A DNA stretch of 64,000 nt, from assembly GCA_032622095.1 (NCBI GenBank), contig CP136069.1, forward strand, positions 41,394,194 through 41,458,193, given 5' to 3'. The stretch comes from Siphonodentalium dalli. Lineage: Eukaryota > Mollusca > Scaphopoda > Gadilida > Siphonodentaliidae. Positions 51,301 through 60,300 of this stretch are shown one piece after another. The position numbers were made by a program, and so were the translations under genes. Every line of letters begins with the position of its first letter. Within the stretch, counting starts at the first letter, position 1. Below the pieces are notes generated by a model. It ran no database searches, had not been told where the DNA came from, and saw only the letters and a list, made by a program, of their open reading frames with translations.

Positions 51301-54300
51301 TGATGGTAATAATTAGGAGTTATATGTTTTTGTGGGGGGCATGCTCCGCAGGAACAATGTTTATAAAGCCGAAAAATAGAAAAGTTTATGTTCTATGAAA
51401 TTTGGCATAGTTTTGTCGTTATTTAAAATGTTTCTTCATATGTTATAGCTTAATTTTGGCTGCACTGGGTGTCATCATGAATTTTCCTAGAAAGTCAAAT
51501 AAAAATAAATATTTCAAACTTGTAGCTCAATTTAATGTTATCAGCTCTATTATATTGTCATTTTCATTACAATTTCGCTAATTACAGAAAAAATAAAAAA
51601 AATAAGCTATCTATGATGTATTTATTTCTAATAAGTCACTGTTTAATTTGTTTTGTGCCTTGCTGTTGGCCACGATTTATTGGGTTTTGTGTTCATTTAA
51701 GGTTGTCATACAGTTAACAATTTATATTCTCACATTTATAGCCATATGTAGGCGGGAAGAGAAACAAGGTTTTTCAGGTAGTCTTTTGTCTCGTCCTTGT
51801 GTGACTTCCATCTTCCCCACCACAATAGATTTTAAAATTATTCGTACATTCAAGCCTGATTATAGTGTGTCTGTCATTTGCAGAATGAGGTCCCCAGAGG
51901 GTGCATTTAGTGACGCTATCCCGCATAGCAGGCCAGCATCACTAAATTCACCCTCTGGGCCTCATCTTCTCTGGAAAGATTCTTTATTATCAAATTTCTA
52001 TAGGAACTTAGATTCTATTTCTTTTTAGTATAGTTTCTCTATATCCCTAAATTGGCAGACAACACATTGCATAATCGAGGGTTCCCAATGGGCGTACATC
52101 ACAATATTCACCATTTGGGAACTTCAATCTGAGTCTGTCTCCCATTACTGATGAGGCCATGCAGAATGAGGTCCCCAGAGGGAGAATTTGATGCAAGCCC
52201 GCTATGCAGGATAGGGTCACTAAATTCACCCTCTGGGGACCTCATTCTGCAAATGACAGGCACACTAAACTCAGGCTTTCGTACATTGAAGCCTGTCTTG
52301 AGATACCAATTTTATAAGATTCTTCTGTCAGTTATAAAATTACACAGTCACATTAGAACGGTCTATTATTCGTCTCAAGGGATATTCAGGAAATATAAGC
52401 GACAGATAACACAAGTGCAGTATTATTCTTATTCTTTGGTGGGTAATGTTTAGTTAATAAGTTCAACAAATTTTTTTATGGCCGTTTGTTGAACTTAGTA
52501 TATAAAACACTTTCGAGTAGTGTGTAAAGACTACATTTCTATTGAGCGATTTCCTATATATATATAACTACATGTCAAAGGTGAACTTAACACTTTTTTT
52601 TTCATCTTGTTAACCCTTTACCCAACAAACCGGCCAAAAACGCCCAACAAAACGGCCAAAAACACCCAACAAAACGGCCAAAAACCTCCAACAAAACGGC
52701 CAAAAACACCCAACAAAACGGCCAAAAACGCCCAACAAACCGGCCAAAAACGCCCAAATAAAGCTTCAACAGCCTAAAATATCTTGGGTCTGTCTCAATA
52801 ACACCATGCAAATATGGATATCATTGGAACCGGTTCATTGACCACATTGTGATGGCTACAGTTATGCCCTGTGCCAATGCATTCTCTTACATATGCGAGT
52901 CGACCATAGGTCGCCTCGCATATATAAGAGAATGCATTGGCTAATATGTGTTAAGCCAATGCATTCTCTTATATATATGCGAGGCGACCTATGGTCGACT
53001 CGCATATATAAGAGAATGCATTGGCACAGGGCCGTTCTGTTGGGTAAAGGGTTAAATTAACATTTCATCTATGTTTTTGATCACACTCCCAAAGTTTATA
53101 TTTTAGTAGTGGTATCAAACTTGAAAAAAAAGTCCCCATCACTGGATCTGGGCATAAAGTCTGCTATAGATAGAGGATCTCACATGAGTTTCTATTTTAT
53201 ACGGAATTTATCAACCGAGTTCACTAAATTCGATTTGAGCCGAGGTTTACCGAGGCTCAAATAGAATTTAGTGGACGAGGTTGATAAATTACGTATAAAA
53301 TAGAATGAGTTTGAGATACTTTTTATCACATGGTCATATAATCGCTTAAATTTTATCGAAAACAACAATAATTAACAGACAGAGAACTTTGTCCCAAATA
53401 GCAGCGTGACGTCATTGCACGCGACGATATTACACGTGTCTATTACGCTCGAATATTACATAGGAAAATAGTGCTAATCATGTGATAAAAAGATATATAG
53501 GGAGCTTCGCATAAATAGGAGAATACATTGTCCTAACAATATTTACCTTGACCTTGTAAGCCAGTGCATTCTCTTATATATGTGAGGCTCCCTATGTCAG
53601 ACTCACATATATAGGAGAATGCGCTGGTACATGATCTTTAATGCTGCACCAGAGCAGCTCCCATCATGAAAGGGTTGAAACTGCTTTATTAATTGAAATA
53701 TTGCCCGGCAAGTGATCACAGAGTGTACCCATGTTTATCAAAAACCACCTGCGTTCAAAGATAACTCTTACTGTTGCAAAATTAGTGATATCAGACAAGA
53801 CAGGTTTTAGTGTACTTTATACTATGGTGATTAGGGTTTATGGTGTATTTAGCTAAGTTATGTGGATATGGAGAATTTCAGTAAATTAAGTTGACTATCA
53901 CAATATTTATTTATTTTATTTTTAAATTCAGATATTTCTTAGATAAATTGAAAACAAATCTACTAACAATAGTTGTAAACTTGGAATAGGGCATCTTTTA
54001 ACTTGGAATAGGGCATCTTTTAACTTGGAATATGGTATCTTTTAACTTGGAATAGGGCATCTTTTAACATGGATTAGGCTTTCTTTTATATATAATTGTA
54101 AACCTGGAATGGGGTATATTTTAGCTTGGAATAGGGTATCTTTTAGCTTGGAATGGGGTATCTTTTAACTGGGAATAGGGTATCTTTTAACTTAAAATAG
54201 GGTATCTTTTAACTAGGAATAGGGTGTAGTTTAACTTGGAATGAATAGGGTATCTTTTAAATAACTGTAAACTTGGAATAATGTATCTTTTAACTTAGAA

Positions 54301-57300
54301 TAGGGTATATTTTAACTTTGAATATGATATCTTTTAACTTGGAATAGGGTATCTTTTAAATAATTGTAAAATTGGAATAGGGTATCTTTTAAATAATTTT
54401 ACTAATTATTTGCCTTCATTTATTACAAAGGATTTTATTTCTAAATTAAAAATTTCTTTTTATATCATTGAAATGAAAACTTCACTTCAACCAATATTTC
54501 ACTTTATTTCATTCAAAACATACAGAAAGTGAGTTCTGTTTTAGTGTGAAAAATTAGAATTAGAAAGTAAACAATCTGTTTAGGGCATGAATCATTGATT
54601 CTGGGTTTTTTTAAATCTCTTTTCACTTTCTTAGATGTTTTCACTATTTTATTTTCAAATCTACTAGATATACATCTATTGCAATTCAGCATTACACTAG
54701 TACACATTTGATTAAAACTTATTTCTATAAATTCAGTTATCAAGTCCAAAATATATTCATTGCATTTTGTTGGTGTTTACTGGTTCTATTACAACAAATT
54801 TTGACCTCCATGTAAAAGTGTTTCATTGAATAGTTTCGATGCCTGTGACACTCAAAGCTGTGAACAACTGATTAGCCCAAAAATAAAAATCGCTGTTTTG
54901 TTTCACAGGCAATATTTATTTAATATCAGTAAGGGAGGAAAGGGTCTGTGAAGCCACGCAAATTAAAGTTCCCATTTCTCAAGCCAGCGCACATGGTCCC
55001 GAAACCCCGCGAGTTCAATCTTTTTATTCAAGTTTTATGTTGGAAAAAAAAAATCGGTAGGAAATAATTGCAGCACATTTTTTATGCCAACTTTCTCTGA
55101 ACTGAGATTGAACATACCATTTCCAGATTAAAATTTCCAATTCATACATGTACACGACCATCGTGATGAATTAGGCCTGCAAACTCAGTAAAAAATGTGT
55201 CTATAATACCCTATTGGGTGATATTAATTAACATTTATGCTGGACATTGTGTTTGGGTAATAATGGCCATGGGCAACTGAAATTAACCCTTTACCCAACA
55301 GAAGGGCCCTGTGCCAATGCATTCTCTTATATATGCGAGTCGACCATAGGTCGCCTCGCATATATAAGAGAATGCATTGGCTTAACACATTAAAAATTAT
55401 AAAATTGTTAAAGAATGTAAGAAAAAATGGTAAAAAGTGTTAAAAAAAGATTTTTTTTAGGCCAATGCATTCTCTTATATATGCGAGGCGACCTATGGTC
55501 GACTCGCATATATAAGAGAATGCATTGGCACAGGGCATAACTGTAACTATCACAATGTGGTCAAGGAGCCGGTTCCAATGATACCCATATTTGTATGGTT
55601 CTATTGAGACAGACCGAAGATATTTTAGGCTGTTGAAGCTTTATTTGGCCGGTTTTGGCCGGTTTGTTGGGTAAAGGGTTAATACCAGAGCTAGCTGATT
55701 CAAGGGTGGAATGCTTCGAATATCATTTGTGTGTGCCAAAGAAATAAAATACAAAATTTTAAATTTGAGAATGAAATGTACCAAATTATAGTTTTATGAC
55801 TTATTCAAACCAGATACAGTTAGGATTCTAATCCAGTGTGTCACTTTAATCGCCTGACTAACAAGGGAAGTAACTCTCGCTCGCAAGCAAACTTCCCTAT
55901 TTTTGATGTAAACTTCCAGTCTCGTTCTCACGTGAGATACCATGCTTACGTGCGGCATCGACGCACCAAACAATGGTGTTAACCACACCCATCCCATTTA
56001 TGACCATATCATAAGCGGGGAGGTAGGGTGGGTTAGTATCTGGTTTAAATAAGTCTCAGTTACTCATAAAACTATAATTTGATTCTCAAATTATAATTTT
56101 TATGTCATTACACGACTTATTCAAAACAGATACAATTAGGATTAAATCAGATTCCATAGCAATATATATTACTGATAGGAGGTGGGTAAGAAATAAATGT
56201 ATCAAACACCCACCCCACTTTTCTCTCCTCCACAGATATCATGCAGCCTCCATAATGGTGTTGATTCTGGAATGTACATGTATATACAATTGTGAATTTT
56301 AACATATAAACAGCTCTCACAATCGTGCAGTTGAATCAATTATATTACTTTGGCCATAGTATCCATTTTGAAAAGCTGGATCTTGAGATATTGATTTAAC
56401 GTTTTCAAATTGATCACTCGAATGCTTTTGAAAAGTTTTTGGCCTGAGCGGATATACGCCTGTCAATTAATAATAATAAAATAGTTATAAAAAATGTCGC
56501 AATTGATTATCGCATTATATAAGAAAATATCAATAAAAATCAATATTAATTGATAGAAGGATTTCCTGAAAGGTGTCCTCGACTCATATTTATTATTTCA
56601 TTCCCTGGAAACTATATAAAATGTATTTAGGAATAGATAGACAAGACTTTTTTAAAACAACATAATATTTTAAAAGTATAATGTTTTATCACTATTGGCA
56701 TTGTTCCACGTGAGTTTGAGTTCTGTACTCATGCCGAAGATATTCCTTTGAAGAATTCGAGTCGAGTCCAAAAATATGCACTAGTATGGACCAGTGAAAC
56801 GTTGTAATGACCTAATTATTATATAGCCAGATTAGTTGATGGTAGCTTCACAATTGAATAATACAATTCCTGAACCCATTGGGAATATCATGCTAAAAAG
56901 ATAAGAGAAGATGCAGTGAAATTAATAACAACAAGGCGAACACTGAATGTGACGTAATTATCACGTGATCTCCCTGTGTTTTTTCATGACGTCACAACTG
57001 ATCTGTATTTAGTAATATCAGACCTGTTAGTCGGTCCGATATCGACATTACATTGCGCATGAAGAGAGCGATGTCAGGAGTGGTGACCAGATACCGCTGA
57101 ATATGACATAATCACGTGGTAGAATTAATGGGCTGAGAATGAAACAGTAATGCCCTAAATAATCAACTCCTTAACCACAGCAGAATTACCCATAATTCTG
57201 CTGTGGTTAACCCTTTACCCAACAGAACAGCCCTGTACCAATGCATTCTCTTATATATGCGAGTCGACCATAGGTCGCCTCGCATATATAAGAGAATGCA

Positions 57301-60300
57301 TTGGCTTAACACATTAAAAATTATAAAATTGTTAAAGAATGTAAGAAAAAATGTTAAAAAGTGTTAAAAAAGATTTTTTTTTAGGCCAATGCATTCTCTT
57401 ATATATGCGAGGCGACCTATGGTCGACTCGCATATATAAGAGAATGCATTGGCACAGGGCATAACTGTAACTATCACAATGTGGTCAAGGAGCCGGTTCC
57501 AATGATATCCATATTTGTATGGTTCTATTGAGACAGACCGAAGATATTTTAGGCTGTTGAATCTTTATTTGCCCGTTTTTGGCCGGTTTGTTGGATAAAG
57601 GGTTAAGGAGTCGATTATGTAGGGCATTACTTTATGTATATTTGTTAGTTCTCAATTTGTCTCTCCAACTCCTTTGGATTCAATATGTTCTTACCTTCTG
57701 TGTCTTATTTATGTAGATGTGTGACCCACCCTGTTTTTTTCTTCCTTCTGTGTCTCATTTATATAGATGTTACCCACCATTGTTTTTTTCTTCTCCTGAA
57801 TTTTGATGATCCGGTCATTGTGGTAAACATCGTGGCATGGTTGGTTCATAAGCTATATGCAAATGTTCTTGTTTGTGGGTGGAGTGCATGCCTGGAAATA
57901 GTGTGTCTGTCATTTGCTGATTGAGGTCCCCAGAGGGTGAATTTAGTGATGCTATCTGGCACAGCGGGTTAGCATAACTAAATTAACCCTCTAGGGACCT
58001 CATTCTGCTTAGGTCTAATCTTCTGGGAAGTATCTATAGACTCAAAAAAACATTGTTTTTAATTACTTTTTCCCTTCTGTTTGTGGTTGAACATTGATCA
58101 GCAACTTCAATTGGGGAACATTAATCTGATCCTAGGTCTCCCATAGCAATTGAGGGCTAAGCAGAATGAGGTTTCCAGATGGTGAATTTGGTGATGATTG
58201 TCGCCGTGTGGTATGCCGTCACTAAATCACCTTCCTGGGAACTCATTCTGCAGATGACAGACACACTATTTGCAGGCTTGGTGGAGTGTAGATTCATCAG
58301 AAGTGCACTAGTTCTCTGTCAGAGGTCCCAGTGGGGGCTCATTGTGCATAAATTGGGAGACATGAACATTTGAGATTACGAATGGCATCTTGTGGTATCA
58401 AGTGCCCATTCAGAAAAATAATGTAGAAGGTATAGTAATGCCCTAAATAATCGACTCCTTAACCACAGCAGAATTATGGGTAATTTTTCAGGATTTAGTC
58501 GGAAATATAGTGAGAGCTTTCCGATGAATGGCAACAAGCCATATTTCCGACTAAATCCTGAAAAGTTACCCATAATTCTGCTGTGGTTAAGGAGTCGATT
58601 ATTTAGGGCACTACTGTAGCACAAATGACCTGGGTTTCAAGTGAATCTGATTCGCCACTAAACTCGGCTGAAAACCCACCAAACTCAGCTGATATCACTC
58701 CATAAACTCGGCTGATAACCCACTAAACTTAGCTGATAACCCATCAAACCCTGTTGTTATCAGTTGTGACATCACCAAGCAAAGTGTGATGTTTACGTCC
58801 AATGTAACAGGCATTCGATGGACAGGGTCACAGTAATATGCCGATTATGTTGATATAACGACAATTTCATAATTGATTTGAAGTAATGAGGAATGTTTTA
58901 TGGCATTTTGAACTAATATTTACTCCTAATTTCACTTGGACAGATAATGTGCGGGGTGACATTCTCAAAGTTACAACTCGTCTATATCTTATTTAAGATG
59001 TAAATTTAGTTATATCGTGTATATTCTACCTGATGTCCATTCAATATTATGTTTACACCGAAAAACCTGACATTGGAATGGACAGTAATGGTATACAGTA
59101 ATGCCCTAAATAATTGACTCCTTAACAACAGCAGAATTATGGGTAATTTTTCAGGATTTAGACGGAAATATGGCTTGTTGCCATTCATTGGAAAGCTCTC
59201 ACTGAGAGCTTTCTGATGAATGACAACAAGCCATATTTCCGACTATAAATCCTGAAAAATTACCCATAATTCTGCTGTCGTTAAAGAGTCTATTATTTGG
59301 GGCATTACTGTATATTACCAACAGTTGATCTAATTAATAACAAGGCTATTACTTGGTTATCGGATATCGGTCGAGACATATATCAGCCCTCGGTAACTTG
59401 ATATGCAGCCTTCGACCTTCGGTTTGATATGAAGTTACCTCTGGCTGATATCTCGGCCGATATCAAACTAACCAAGTAATAACCTCTAATTACAAGTTAC
59501 ACATACATGTAACTGAAATCCTATGAAAATTTGCATCAACAATATATAGAGAGTAATCACTTCATTGAACTGGTGATGTAAAATAATTTATGAGAGGCAG
59601 GGACATTGTACAGTAATGCCCTAAATAATCGACTCCTTAAAAACAGCAGAATTATGGGTAACTTTTCAGGATTTAGTCGGAAATATGGCTTATTGCCATT
59701 CATTGGAAAGCTCTCGGGGAAAGCTTTCCGATGAATGGCAACAAGCCATATTTCCGACTAAATCCTGAAAAGTTACCCACAATTCTGCTGTGGTTAAAGA
59801 GTCGATTATTTAGGGCATTACTGCACAAACATGAGAGCGAATGCTCTCGAGTAATGCGCTCCAGTGTTTTACAAAATAGTCCCTGTCTCAAATGAATTAT
59901 TTCATGTCACCAGTTCAATCCAGTTATTATTATCTTTATTATATTCCACTATAAACGTCTGATTTACTAGAAATCCAAATAATATCGCCATTATACCTAT
60001 GACGCATACATTTCAATAGCACATATGAATTAATACATAACGCGCTAGTTAAAGTGACATAATTCACTGGTGAAATTATCGTTTACAATCTCTCGAGAAA
60101 TCAAGGTGAATCACATTTAGGAATGTAATTTCAAACTAGGTTATTCATATTTCAGCTCAACATGGAAAATTTCTTATTCAGAAATTCTGTGAGTTTTTGT
60201 TGATCTGCTCAAAATACGGATTTGAAACTCAGCTTGTTTGGTCTGGTGCTAAATCAGCATTAAAAGTTGCTTAGTTTCTATGACAATAATGGGATTTCAT

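Noticed and set aside
51535-52028. ORFs with hydrophobic stretches in intron m-n
   Set aside because: AT-rich intronic frames with Phe/Leu/Ile bias that run into a family F hairpin. No start context or homology.
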